The notes beneath the pieces were generated by a model. The model did no database searches. It had not been told where the DNA came from and saw only the letters and a list, made by a program, of their open reading frames with translations. Made by a program: the position numbers and the translations under genes. From positions 1 to 51,632 of the forward strand of contig CALJRU010000007.1 of assembly GCA_937976375.1 (NCBI GenBank): a DNA stretch of 51,632 nucleotides, given 5' to 3'. The DNA is from an uncultured Peptococcaceae bacterium (GTDB lineage Bacteria; Bacillota; Peptococcia; Peptococcales; Peptococcaceae). Positions 7,605-15,173 of this stretch are shown one piece after another (the stretch's first letter is position 1; each line of letters opens with the position of its first letter).

Positions 7605-8360
7605 TTAAAGTACAAGACTCATCGAATCAGTAATTTTCTTACGCAGTTCCAAGAAATCGTGACCTGTTAAGTTACGTGGACGAGGAAGATCGACAACATA
7701 TTCACCGGCGAGATGGCTAGGCAGCTTACCATCAAGGATGATAATGCGGTCAGCCAGATAAATAGCTTCATCGATGTTAGACGTTACAAACAAAATCGTA
7801 CGTTTTTCTTCCTGCCAAACACGTTCAATCTCAATTTCCATGAGAATACGCGTCTGCGCATCCAACTGACCAAACGGTTCATCAAGAATCAGCAAGGTAG
7901 GTTCATTGACATACGCACGCGCAATACCTACACGCTGTTTCATCCCACCTGACAGCTGATTTGGATAACTGTTTTCAAATCCTGTCAAACCAACAAGGTC
8001 AATGTACTTCTGCGCCATTTTACGACGTTCTTCTTTAGGAATACCTTTTAATTTTGGCCCCATTTCAACGTTGCCCATAACCGTACGCCAGAAGAACAAA
8101 GTGTAACGCTGGAATACAAAACCAACTTTATCACTCGGACCATCCACTTCTTCACCATTAACATAGACATGACCAGTGGTAGGTGCTTCAAAGCCGGCAA
8201 TCAAACGCATCAATGTACTCTTACCAGACTGCCCCGGCCCAAGAATAACGACAAATTCGTTCTCTTTTGCATGGAAGTTCATCTTTGACAATACTTTTTT
8301 GTCGCCAAATTCTTTGGAGATATCCACGCACTCGATTATATTTGTGTGTTTCTCGTCCAT
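7605..8360 (-). CDS. ABC importer ATPase A (NitT/TauT family), lacking the H-loop histidine
   Basis: A 251-residue nucleotide-binding subunit of the SsuB/TauB/NrtD type. Walker A is GPGQSGKST (41-49), Q-loop FQRYTLFFW, signature LSGGM (136-140), Walker B LLILDE (156-161) and D-loop GQLDA. The H-loop, normally THD/THN, reads VTSNIDEA with Ser194 in place of the switch histidine. Its partner at 11264-12016 keeps the histidine but has lost the signature, so the two probably form an asymmetric heterodimer. The ATG at 8360 has AAAGGGGG at 8 bases; an in-frame TTG at 8366 is too close to the RBS. It overlaps the end of the permease gene by 25 bp. Cytosolic face of the membrane. Confidence 0.92.
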   Translation of the reverse strand: MDEKHTNIIECVDISKEFGDKKVLSKMNFHAKENEFVVILGPGQSGKSTLMRLIAGFEAPTTGHVYVNGEEVDGPSDKVGFVFQRYTLFFWRTVMGNVEMGPKLKGIPKEERRKMAQKYIDLVGLTGFENSYPNQLSGGMKQRVGIARAYVNEPTLLILDEPFGQLDAQTRILMEIEIERVWQEEKRTILFVTSNIDEAIYLADRIIILDGKLPSHLAGEYVVDLPRPRNLTGHDFLELRKKITDSMSLVL

Positions 8361-9151
8361 GGACAAAGCCCCCTTTCAATCAAGGTCAATGCGAGAGAGG
8401 TCAGGAAGGAGACGATACAAATGGTCAACATCCCGGCAATACACATCGCAGTGTTATCAATTCTCATGCCCTGGTTAATAACGAAGCCCAGGCCGCTTCT
8501 TGCACCAACCAATTCCGCAGCTACCACGCAAGTCCAAGAAGTAGACAGCGCAATCTGCAAACCAGCAAAAATAGCAGGAATACAAGATGGTGCCGTAACT
8601 TGAAGATGTTCTTGCCAATAACTAGCGCCCAAATTACGGATGCAATCATACAATTCAGGGTCAACGAGACGAATCCCATTGTAAGAGTTCAGAATCAATG
8701 GTACCAACGCACCAATGAAAATGATGAAAATCTTGGAAGTTTCACCAATCCCAAACCATAAAATGGAGATAGAAATCCATGCAATAGGTGGCATTGGCTT
8801 AAAGAATTCGAAGATCGGACGAATAATGGCATTGGCAGTTTTATTAAAGCCCATCAGCACCCCAACCGGAATACCGATAACCGCTGCCAATATGAACGCG
8901 ATCATTACACGACGGAAACTGATCCAAGTATGCATGATCAACGTATAACCAGCCAGTTTTGACTGGAACATGTCAACCCATTCAACAACAACCTCCCAAG
9001 GGCGAGGCATCATTGTGGCATTACCAGCAACGACGATCAAGTCCCAGATGCCCAAGAAGAGGACAATAGAGATCACGTTCAACACGCGTTTATTGCGCAG
9101 GGCTTTTTGCAATACATTACCGCCTCTGCGTTCGGAAATTGTTTCACTCAT
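8336..9151 (-). CDS. ABC importer permease 2 (NitT/TauT, BPD_transp_1 fold)
   Basis: A 271-residue membrane subunit with about six helices. The EAA coupling loop region is seen as NLGASYWQEHLQVTAPSCIP, followed by AGLQIALSTSWTCVVAAELVG and SGLGFVINQG, typical of SsuC/TauC-like permeases. It is similar in layout to permease 1 but clearly diverged, so the pore is likely a heterodimer. The ATG at 9151 has AGGAGG upstream and follows permease 1 by 14 bp. The substrate is not predictable: the family takes taurine, sulfonates, nitrate, pyrimidine precursors and others. Confidence 0.9.
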   Translation of the reverse strand: MSETISERRGGNVLQKALRNKRVLNVISIVLFLGIWDLIVVAGNATMMPRPWEVVVEWVDMFQSKLAGYTLIMHTWISFRRVMIAFILAAVIGIPVGVLMGFNKTANAIIRPIFEFFKPMPPIAWISISILWFGIGETSKIFIIFIGALVPLILNSYNGIRLVDPELYDCIRNLGASYWQEHLQVTAPSCIPAIFAGLQIALSTSWTCVVAAELVGARSGLGFVINQGMRIDNTAMCIAGMLTICIVSFLTSLALTLIERGLCPWTRNTQI

Positions 9152-9165
9152 AACCAGGCACCTCC

Positions 9166-9975
9166 TTACTGACCTTTTCTGCTGCCCTTAACGAGCTGTT
9201 TTTCAATAAAGCCAACAATAATAGTAATAACAACCCCAGTCAATGCCGTCAAAACCATCCCAAGAATGATCATATCTGGCATCAAAAGACGGCGGCCCAT
9301 TTCGATGAAGAAACCCAAGCCAGCATTTGCGCCAACCATTTCAGCAGCAACAAGGCAGGTCCATGCAGTAGCTAAAGCCACTTGCAAGCCACCAAACACC
9401 ATTGGTAATGCAGATGGTACGCAAACATTCTTGAAGATTTCCCAACTGCCTGCACCATAGGTTTTAGCCATTCGAATATAAGTTGGATTTGTCATCTTTA
9501 CACCAGAGCACGAGTTAATAACACATGGCACCAACGCCCCAACGAAAATGATAAAAACCTTACTGAACAGCCCAGTACCAAACCAAATGATGCAAAGAGG
9601 AATCCATGCAACAGATGGAATAGGACGAACGATTTCAAAAATTGGTCGAACCAGACCATCAAAAGTGGTGAACCAGCCCATGGCCAAACCAAGAGGAATC
9701 CCGATGACCAGCGCTAAGATATAACCAATCAACGCTTCTTCCAAGCTCAAACCTATGTGTCCCCAAATAATCGTACCGTCCGGATTTGGATTGGATAATT
9801 TATCGATAAATAGCGAGATAACCTGTGTTGGTGATGCCAAAAGATGCGGAGAAATCAACCCCGCGCGCACAATACCTTCCCAGGCGCAAAGGAACACGCA
9901 AATAGAAATAACAGAAATAATCGTATAGAAACTTTGTTTTCGTTCTGTACGTTTCAACTTTTTATTGCTCGCCAT
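9166..9975 (-). CDS. ABC importer permease 1 (NitT/TauT, BPD_transp_1 fold)
   Basis: A 269-residue permease with about six membrane helices. The EAA loop is AKTYGAGSWEIFKNVCVPSALP, shortened here as GAGSWEIFKNVCVPSALP, followed by FGGLQVALATAWTCLVAAEM. It ends in positively charged residues. The ATG at 9975 has GGAGG seven bases upstream; an in-frame upstream extension (to 10035) lacks an RBS and reads through a hairpin region, so it is rejected. It sits between the lipoprotein gene and permease 2. Having two distinct permeases is unusual for this family, in which the pore is usually a homodimer. Confidence 0.9.
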   Translation of the reverse strand: MASNKKLKRTERKQSFYTIISVISICVFLCAWEGIVRAGLISPHLLASPTQVISLFIDKLSNPNPDGTIIWGHIGLSLEEALIGYILALVIGIPLGLAMGWFTTFDGLVRPIFEIVRPIPSVAWIPLCIIWFGTGLFSKVFIIFVGALVPCVINSCSGVKMTNPTYIRMAKTYGAGSWEIFKNVCVPSALPMVFGGLQVALATAWTCLVAAEMVGANAGLGFFIEMGRRLLMPDMIILGMVLTALTGVVITIIVGFIEKQLVKGSRKGQ

Positions 9976-10056
9976 ATCTACACCTCCACTCAATGTTATT
10001 TTCGCTTTCCTTGTAAGAAAGCAGGAGTGTCTCATGTCACGTCTCTTAAGAAAGAC

Positions 10057-10086
10057 GGGGAGTCTATCAACTACAACAGACTCCCC
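10057..10086 (-). other. Intergenic stem-loop between lipoprotein and permease genes
   Basis: GGGGAGTCT (10057-10065) and AGACTCCCC (10078-10086) form a perfect 9-bp stem with a 12-nt loop, in the 131-bp gap between the binding-protein gene and permease 1. No proper T-run follows on the minus strand. It resembles the mRNA-stabilising or partial-termination hairpins that allow binding proteins to be made in excess over membrane subunits. Confidence 0.6.
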
Positions 10087-10106
10087 TCCACCATTCTTAT
10101 TTTACA

Positions 10107-11207
10107 TTATTTCTTTTCATCTTTAATTTCAATGGCTCTTTCAAGGAAGGAAGAATCGATGCAATATCCCTTGTCTTCAAGCTGCTGCTTTTCATCAGCA
10201 GTGTACTGACCCTGGGATACGAAGTAGTCCGCAGTCTTCTGGAGATCGGCGAGCAAAGTACCGCTCTGCAGCATTTCAAGCTGGTCTTCGAGACTTGGAA
10301 TATCATGGGATTTAATATCCAACGCCGCATTTTCTTCAGTTACTTCCATTGCGGCCCAATCAGTGAAGAAGCTAGAGATGTCACCAGCCATATCGGTGCC
10401 TTCTTTATTGAAACGATCAGTACCTTCGCTCATCATAGCAAGCATGCTAGCGATTGCATCAGGATTTTCTTCTGCCATCTTAGGATCAGCAACCCACAGC
10501 ATCAAGCAAGTAGAACCAACCTGTTCAGCAGTAGCAACTTCCTGCCAGCCCTTTTCAAGACCAGTGTAAAGGAATGGTGCCCAGAGAACGAGGTAGTCAC
10601 CTTCGCCAGATTCAAATGCTGCAATAGCCTGAGCCTGTTCCAAGTTACGTACAGTAACGTCATCTTCAGTCAAGCCAAACTGAGCAAGGTAACCAGACAA
10701 CGTGTAGGTACCAGTAGAAACGGTCGTAGTCAGGAAGGTTTTGCCCTTTACATCTTCAGCAGTACCATAGGTACCATTTTCGTTCTTCGTATTAAAGATC
10801 GCATCGCCTTCACGTGCCAATACAGCGTTTGCACGAGATTCGTTAGAAGATACACCAACGATCGGCGTATCATAACGCAATGCAGACATCAGAGTAGGTA
10901 CGGACCCGTTACTCATAATGGCCAACTGATTTGCAGGAACCGTTTGAACCATCGGCATCCCAGAATCAAAGTATTCCATGGTCATATTGATGCCATATTT
11001 TTCTTGGATGGATGGATCCGTCGTGGTTGCATAATACGCTGGCCAAGCATCAATCTGACCCTGAAAACCACCAGACACAGCAAGGACATCCCCACCGCTT
11101 CCGGAGCCGCCACCGTCACCGCCGCCGCAACCGGCAAGCGTCCCAAGCAATGCGACTGATAAAACGACAGCTGTTGCGACTTTCCATGTTTTTTTGTGAC
11201 GTTTCAT
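10107..11207 (-). CDS. ABC importer substrate-binding lipoprotein (NitT/TauT, NMT1-like)
   Basis: A 366-residue exported lipoprotein. The signal peptide has a basic start (MKRHKKTWK), a hydrophobic core and a lipobox LAGC with the lipidated Cys at 27, followed by a Gly/Ser-rich tether. The mature part has the look of NMT1/SsuA-like type II binding proteins (VSGGFQGQIDAWPAYYA, then AIMSNGSVPTLMSAL and GKTFLTTTVSTGTYTLSGYL). The ATG at 11207 has AAGGGAG about ten bases upstream; an in-frame GTG at 11216 is too close. It follows ATPase B by 56 bp. The ligand cannot be deduced; the NitT/TauT class fits small anionic or aromatic-like solutes. Confidence 0.9.
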   Translation of the reverse strand: MKRHKKTWKVATAVVLSVALLGTLAGCGGGDGGGSGSGGDVLAVSGGFQGQIDAWPAYYATTTDPSIQEKYGINMTMEYFDSGMPMVQTVPANQLAIMSNGSVPTLMSALRYDTPIVGVSSNESRANAVLAREGDAIFNTKNENGTYGTAEDVKGKTFLTTTVSTGTYTLSGYLAQFGLTEDDVTVRNLEQAQAIAAFESGEGDYLVLWAPFLYTGLEKGWQEVATAEQVGSTCLMLWVADPKMAEENPDAIASMLAMMSEGTDRFNKEGTDMAGDISSFFTDWAAMEVTEENAALDIKSHDIPSLEDQLEMLQSGTLLADLQKTADYFVSQGQYTADEKQQLEDKGYCIDSSFLERAIEIKDEKK

Positions 11208-11263
11208 AAGAAACACACTCCCTTCAATTTTTTACCTTTTATTTTTTATGCCCAAGTGTTTGC

Positions 11264-12016
11264 TTACCACCACTTGATGGCATCGGTAACATAGTTACGC
11301 AATTCAACGAAATCATCTGCCAAAGCGTCCCGAGGTCTTGGCAAATTAATTGGAATAGATTCCTTAATCGTCGTAGGCTTATTGGTTAATACCAAAATAC
11401 GTTCCGCAATATAAACCGCTTCTTCAACGTTATGCGTGATAAAGATAACTGTGTTGTGCAGTTCCTGCCAGATGCGAACCAGCTCATCTTCCAAATAGAA
11501 ACGGAGCTTAACATCCAGCTGACCATAAGGTTCATCCATGAGAAGCAAGTCCGGATCAGTTGCAAACGCTCTTGCTATTGCCACGCGTTGCTCCATACTG
11601 GATGAAATCTGAGCAGGATAGAGGTCCTGAGTTTGAGTCAAACCGACCAATTCCATAACCTCTTGAACCTTCTTTTCAATTTTATCCTTTGGCCATTTTT
11701 TAATTTCCATACCGTAAGCAATGTTTTCTTTTACCGTTCGCCAAGGCAGGCAGGATGGCTCCTGAAACACGAATGAAATACTGTGTTTCCTTGGATCAGC
11801 CGGTTCACCGTCAATGAGGACTTCCCCTTCACTAGGCACATACAATGTTGACAACAGGTTTAAGAACGTTGTCTTCCCGCAGCCTGTCGGGCCTACGATA
11901 ACGAGGAATTCACCTTTTTTTACGGTGAAGTTGATGTCATTTAATACTAACAAATCGCCGAAGCGTTTGGTTAAATGATTGACAACAACTTTATCTTGTC
12001 TCGTGTCTTCTCCCAT
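11264..12016 (-). CDS. ABC importer ATPase B (NitT/TauT family), with degenerate signature motif
   Basis: A 250-residue nucleotide-binding subunit and first gene of the importer operon. Walker A is GPTGCGKTT (42-50), Q-loop FQEPSCLPW, Walker B LLLMDE (157-162), and the H-loop ITHN with His195 is intact. The ABC signature, normally LSGGQ or LSGGM, reads ISSSM (137-141): both glycines are serine. I checked this on the DNA around 11590-11610. In an ABC dimer each ATP site uses Walker A/B/H-loop of one subunit and the signature of the other, so this loss falls in the same site as the missing histidine of ATPase A. The ATG at 12016 has GGAAGTGG upstream. Confidence 0.92.
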   Translation of the reverse strand: MGEDTRQDKVVVNHLTKRFGDLLVLNDINFTVKKGEFLVIVGPTGCGKTTFLNLLSTLYVPSEGEVLIDGEPADPRKHSISFVFQEPSCLPWRTVKENIAYGMEIKKWPKDKIEKKVQEVMELVGLTQTQDLYPAQISSSMEQRVAIARAFATDPDLLLMDEPYGQLDVKLRFYLEDELVRIWQELHNTVIFITHNVEEAVYIAERILVLTNKPTTIKESIPINLPRPRDALADDFVELRNYVTDAIKWW

Positions 12017-12073
12017 ACGTCCACTTCCATTCTTTTAATAGTGTTAGAATAATGAGTGCTACGAATTACAGTG

Positions 12074-12181
12074 AATGACGATAAGCAAGCTTTAATAAAT
12101 AAGTCCGTTTTATTTAATCGATAAATGAACATCGCAAAACAAATTAAGAAATTGTTTGCATTAACTTTGCTTATCGTTATT
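12074..12181 (-). promoter_or_regulatory. Structured 5' leader of the importer operon (long-range closing stem)
   Basis: The promoter at 12192-12219 predicts a leader of about 170 nt. Its first bases (12181-12167) and a segment 78 nt later (12088-12074) are complementary at 14 of 15 positions. Inside lies another imperfect hairpin (12134-12159, GCAAA...TTTGC). A stem closing the leader right after the transcription start resembles a riboswitch or other cis-regulatory RNA. The same dyad could instead be a pair of operators for a looping repressor. I do not recognise a known aptamer. Confidence 0.45.
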
Positions 12182-12191
12182 CTTTGTTTTA

Positions 12192-12219
12192 ATTATATCT
12201 TATTATGGTCAACTGTCAA
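12192..12219 (-). promoter_or_regulatory. Consensus sigma-A promoter of the importer operon
   Basis: Minus strand TTGACA (12219-12214), 16-bp spacer, TATAAT (12197-12192): both hexamers are perfect consensus. It is the only good promoter seen for the six genes down to 7449. Confidence 0.88.
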
Positions 12220-12527
12220 TAAAATCCTAATATTTTTCCATTTCATATAGGAATATATATAGTAATCACAATCTTTTTTTGTGATATCACGTTATTTTTA
12301 CTAGACAAATATCCCAAAATATGATATAGATTTTTTCTTTTTTACCCTCACCTCTTTCTGAAGAAAACATATCTAAAAAGGATTTTTTACTTTTCGTGCC
12401 AATCCATTTGTCAAGTGCTATTCTTGTTTTTTTGCATTTTTTAATAATTCTATATTATTTTTAACAAAAAATGTCTCTAAAAAAGCTTGTTGAACGATTG
12501 ATCTACAGCGAAAATTATTTTACCAAA
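12220..12527. other. AT-rich gene-free stretch upstream of the importer promoter
   Basis: No ORF with an RBS and no RNA gene was recognised. It is strikingly AT-rich, with many A- and T-tracts. It holds a perfect 10-bp palindrome GTGATATCAC (12281-12290) and TCACAA/TTGTGA arms around it, about 60-90 bp upstream of the importer promoter. It could bind a regulator or act as a UP-like element; this is not established. Confidence 0.4.
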
Positions 12528-12534
12528 TAAAAAA

Positions 12535-12564
12535 ACAAGGGTGCTCTTCACAGAACACCCTTGT
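12535..12564 (-). terminator. Terminator of the fumarase genes
   Basis: CACCCTTGT (12556-12564) and ACAAGGGTG (12535-12543) form a 9-bp stem. On the minus strand it is followed by TTTTTTTATTT. Confidence 0.88.
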
Positions 12565-12652
12565 CCTTTTCATCATAAAACGATAACATTTTCTTCGCGT
12601 TATCTTATCCGTTATTTATATTATACTATCAAAGCTATTGTGTCAAATGCTT

Positions 12653-13204
12653 TTATTTGGCATATTGCGCACGTCCCGTTTCGAACAAATTGCCTCCCTG
12701 AGCGTCAATGGCCACAATTGCTGCCAAATTTTCGATTTCTAAACGTCGAATGGCTTCTGTGCCCAGATCGTCATAAGCGACAACTTCTGCCTTCTTCACA
12801 CTTTTAGAAATGGCCGCACCAGTTCCACCAATTGCCACCATATAAACCGCACCATTGCGTGCAATGGCATCAATCACTTCCTGGCTGCGAGGCCCTTTTC
12901 CCAGCATGCCTTTTAAACCAGCTTCGTCCATTAAACGTGGTGCAAAAGCATCCATGCGACTGGACGTTGTTGGTCCGATTGACCCAATCGCTTGACCAGG
13001 TTTTGCTGGGGTTGGGCCTGCATAATAAATGAGCTGTCCCTGCCAATCGACGGGCAAGGATTCTCCTTTATCTAAAGTTTCTATCATGCGTTTATGCGCC
13101 TTATCACGAGAAGTATAAATGACACCAGACAGCATGACAGTATCGCCTGCACGCAAGCCAGCCAATTCTTCTGCTTGAAATGGCACCTGAATATGTTTTT
13201 CCAT
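12653..13204 (-). CDS. Fe-S fumarate hydratase, beta subunit (class I, C-terminal half)
   Basis: A 183-residue beta subunit of the two-subunit Fe-S hydro-lyases, which interconvert fumarate and malate. Visible blocks are SGVIYTSRDKAHKR, GPTTSSRMD, MLGKG and IGGTGAA, typical of the swivelling C-terminal domain of class I fumarase. L-tartrate dehydratase beta subunits share this fold, so tartrate cannot be excluded by motif alone, but fumarase is the more common function. It starts 2 bp after the alpha-subunit stop, and the ATG at 13204 is preceded by GGAGAGGAGG, so the two subunits are made together. Confidence 0.9.
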   Translation of the reverse strand: MEKHIQVPFQAEELAGLRAGDTVMLSGVIYTSRDKAHKRMIETLDKGESLPVDWQGQLIYYAGPTPAKPGQAIGSIGPTTSSRMDAFAPRLMDEAGLKGMLGKGPRSQEVIDAIARNGAVYMVAIGGTGAAISKSVKKAEVVAYDDLGTEAIRRLEIENLAAIVAIDAQGGNLFETGRAQYAK

Positions 13205-13206
13205 GG

Positions 13207-14067
13207 TTATGCCTCCTCTCCTTCTAAAACAATGCGGGTATGACGTGCTGCATGGCAGTTAATGTTCACAGCCACTGGCAGCGATGCAATGTGGCATGGA
13301 TAAGTATTGATATGCACAGCCAGCGCCGTCACACGTCCGCCAAGTCCCTGAGGACCGATTCCCAACGCATTGACGCGATCGAGAATCTCCGCCTCCATCT
13401 CTGCATAACGAGCATCAGCATGCTTTGAACCGATCGGACGCATCAATGCTTCTTTGGCAATCGCTGTTGCTTTTTCCATGGTGCCGCCAATACCAACACC
13501 AACAATAATCGGAGGGCAAGGATTGCCGCCTGCCTTAGACACGGCTTCTACAACAAAGTCCACCACGCCCTGTTTACCAGCTGTTGGCTTCAGCATACCA
13601 AGTGCTCCCATATTTTCGGCGCCACCACCTTTAGGCATAAGGATAATTTCGCACTGATCACCAGGCACAATGTTATAGTGAATGACTGCTGGCGTATTAT
13701 CGCCAGTATTGACGCGATCAAACACAGGCTCCTCAACCATGCTGCGGCGCAAATAGCCTTCATCATAACCAAGCCGCACGCCTTCATTGACAGCTTCCGT
13801 CACATCACCGCCAACAAGGTGCAGGTCTTGACCAACATTTAAATATACAACAAGTGTGCCAGTGTCCTGACACATGGCCTGATGTTCTTCACGCGCCAGG
13901 CGCGCATTGGCCAAAATTTGATCAAAGCAATAAATGCCAAAAGGAGATTCTTCCTTCTCCCGGCCATCAACAAGTGCCTGCTCTACATCTTTTGGCAGGT
14001 CTGTATTAACTTCCACAGCAAAATGCCGAATGGCTTCTGTGATTTTTTTTACATTTAAAGTTTTCAT
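13207..14067 (-). CDS. Fe-S fumarate hydratase, alpha subunit (class I, N-terminal half)
   Basis: A 286-residue subunit carrying the oxygen-sensitive [4Fe-4S] cluster. Likely cluster cysteines are Cys66 (in CQDTGT), Cys184 (in NPCPPIIVG) and Cys271 (in NCHAARH); GGGAENMG at about 147-154 is also typical. Such two-subunit enzymes are common in anaerobes. The ATG at 14067 has AAGGAG upstream; a longer in-frame reading to 14127 runs through a terminator hairpin and is rejected. No own promoter is visible: the gene lies 59 bp behind the pyrophosphatase gene with a terminator-like hairpin between them, so it likely depends on read-through or on a promoter inside that gene. Confidence 0.92.
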   Translation of the reverse strand: MKTLNVKKITEAIRHFAVEVNTDLPKDVEQALVDGREKEESPFGIYCFDQILANARLAREEHQAMCQDTGTLVVYLNVGQDLHLVGGDVTEAVNEGVRLGYDEGYLRRSMVEEPVFDRVNTGDNTPAVIHYNIVPGDQCEIILMPKGGGAENMGALGMLKPTAGKQGVVDFVVEAVSKAGGNPCPPIIVGVGIGGTMEKATAIAKEALMRPIGSKHADARYAEMEAEILDRVNALGIGPQGLGGRVTALAVHINTYPCHIASLPVAVNINCHAARHTRIVLEGEEA

Positions 14068-14086
14068 TGAAAAAGCTCCTTTTGAA

Positions 14087-14113
14087 AAAAGAGACTGCAC
14101 GGCAGTCTCTTTT
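14087..14113 (-). terminator. Terminator or attenuator between ppaC and the fumarase genes
   Basis: AAAAGAGACTGC (14087-14098) and GCAGTCTCTTTT (14102-14113) form a 12-bp stem with a 3-nt loop. On the minus strand a run of six T follows, ending 5 bp before the AAGGAG of the fumarase alpha gene. Confidence 0.8.
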
Positions 14114-14126
14114 TCTCTTTTATTCA

Positions 14127-15065
14127 TTAACCTTCAAAAGCTTTGGTGAGTGGTGGCACAACCTGTTTCTTTCTGGATACGACACCAGCCAGTTCTGCAA
14201 GGCCATCTGTCACAGTCACGCCAAAAGCACTTTCAACCTTTGCAGTCTCGGTGCCTGTAATCAACGCAGTAGAGTTGCTGTCGAGAATATTGGTAATGAG
14301 CAGCACGAAAAGATCATAGCCTTCTTTTTCACTATTCTTCTGCATGAGTTCGGTCAATTCTGCTTTGCGGGTAAGCACATCGTTAACATCAACGGTATTA
14401 ACCTGAGCGATACGAACGGTTGCATTGCCCATTGGGAAGCTCTTAGCATCAAGATCTAAAAGTTCTTCGCAAGATTTTGCAGAGAGATTGGTGCCAGCTT
14501 TTAACAGATCCAATCCATAAGTATTATAATCTACGCCAGCCAAAGCTGCCAACGCAATAATGGCCGCTTCGTCTTCTGGTGTGCAGGTTGGAGACTTCAT
14601 CAAAAGCGTATCACTGATGACAGCTGAAAGCATCATACCAGCCATATCTTTTGGAATGTCAACACCTTGTTCATTGTACATCTTATAAAGAATGGTGCTG
14701 GTGCAGCCAACGGTTTCAGCGCGATAGTTGAGCGGCTCAACAGTTTCAATATTCGCAATGCGATGATGATCAACAACGCTCCAGATGCGATAGTCGCCGC
14801 GGTCTGGCAGAGACTGCTGTGCTTCATTATGGTCAACCAGTGCCAAGATCGTATCGGCATCGGCCACTTCAGCAGCCTTTTCAATAACCTTTGGTGCAGC
14901 TACACCAAAATGATCCAACGCAAACTGTGTTTCTTCGGATGGCGCACCCAATGCATAAGCAGTGGCTTCATGACCCGTTTGATTCAACAAGTACGCATAG
15001 CTAATAGCGCTGGCGATGGAATCCGTATCCGGATTGGCATGCCCAAATACAAGAACTTTACTCAT
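14127..15065 (-). CDS. ppaC: Manganese-dependent inorganic pyrophosphatase (family II, DHH)
   Basis: A 312-residue cytosolic enzyme that hydrolyses pyrophosphate to two phosphates, pulling biosynthetic reactions forward. Metal-site motifs are GHANPDTDS (8-16), DHNEAQQS and VVDHHRI (the DHH motif); the C-terminal DHHA2 domain contains SRKKQVVPPL near the end. No CBS insert is present (length fits the short form). The ATG at 15065 has AGAGGA upstream; a longer in-frame reading to 15131 lacks an RBS. It lies 108 bp downstream of the CLC antiporter gene with no terminator between, so the two are probably co-transcribed. Family II enzymes are known to be fluoride-sensitive, which fits that neighbour. 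Confidence 0.95.
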   Translation of the reverse strand: MSKVLVFGHANPDTDSIASAISYAYLLNQTGHEATAYALGAPSEETQFALDHFGVAAPKVIEKAAEVADADTILALVDHNEAQQSLPDRGDYRIWSVVDHHRIANIETVEPLNYRAETVGCTSTILYKMYNEQGVDIPKDMAGMMLSAVISDTLLMKSPTCTPEDEAAIIALAALAGVDYNTYGLDLLKAGTNLSAKSCEELLDLDAKSFPMGNATVRIAQVNTVDVNDVLTRKAELTELMQKNSEKEGYDLFVLLITNILDSNSTALITGTETAKVESAFGVTVTDGLAELAGVVSRKKQVVPPLTKAFEG

Positions 15066-15173
15066 GATTGATATTCCTCTTTCCTCTTTACAGTAATATT
15101 GACAGCGACAACGTCGCTTGATGGCTTTCATACCAATAATTATAGTAGCAAATTTTCTCGCTGTTGCCTAGGA

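Noticed and set aside
12281..12290. GTGATATCAC palindrome as a CRP-like site
   Set aside because: The arms do not have the TGTGA-N6-TCACA order and the AT-rich surroundings make chance palindromes likely; kept only as a remark.
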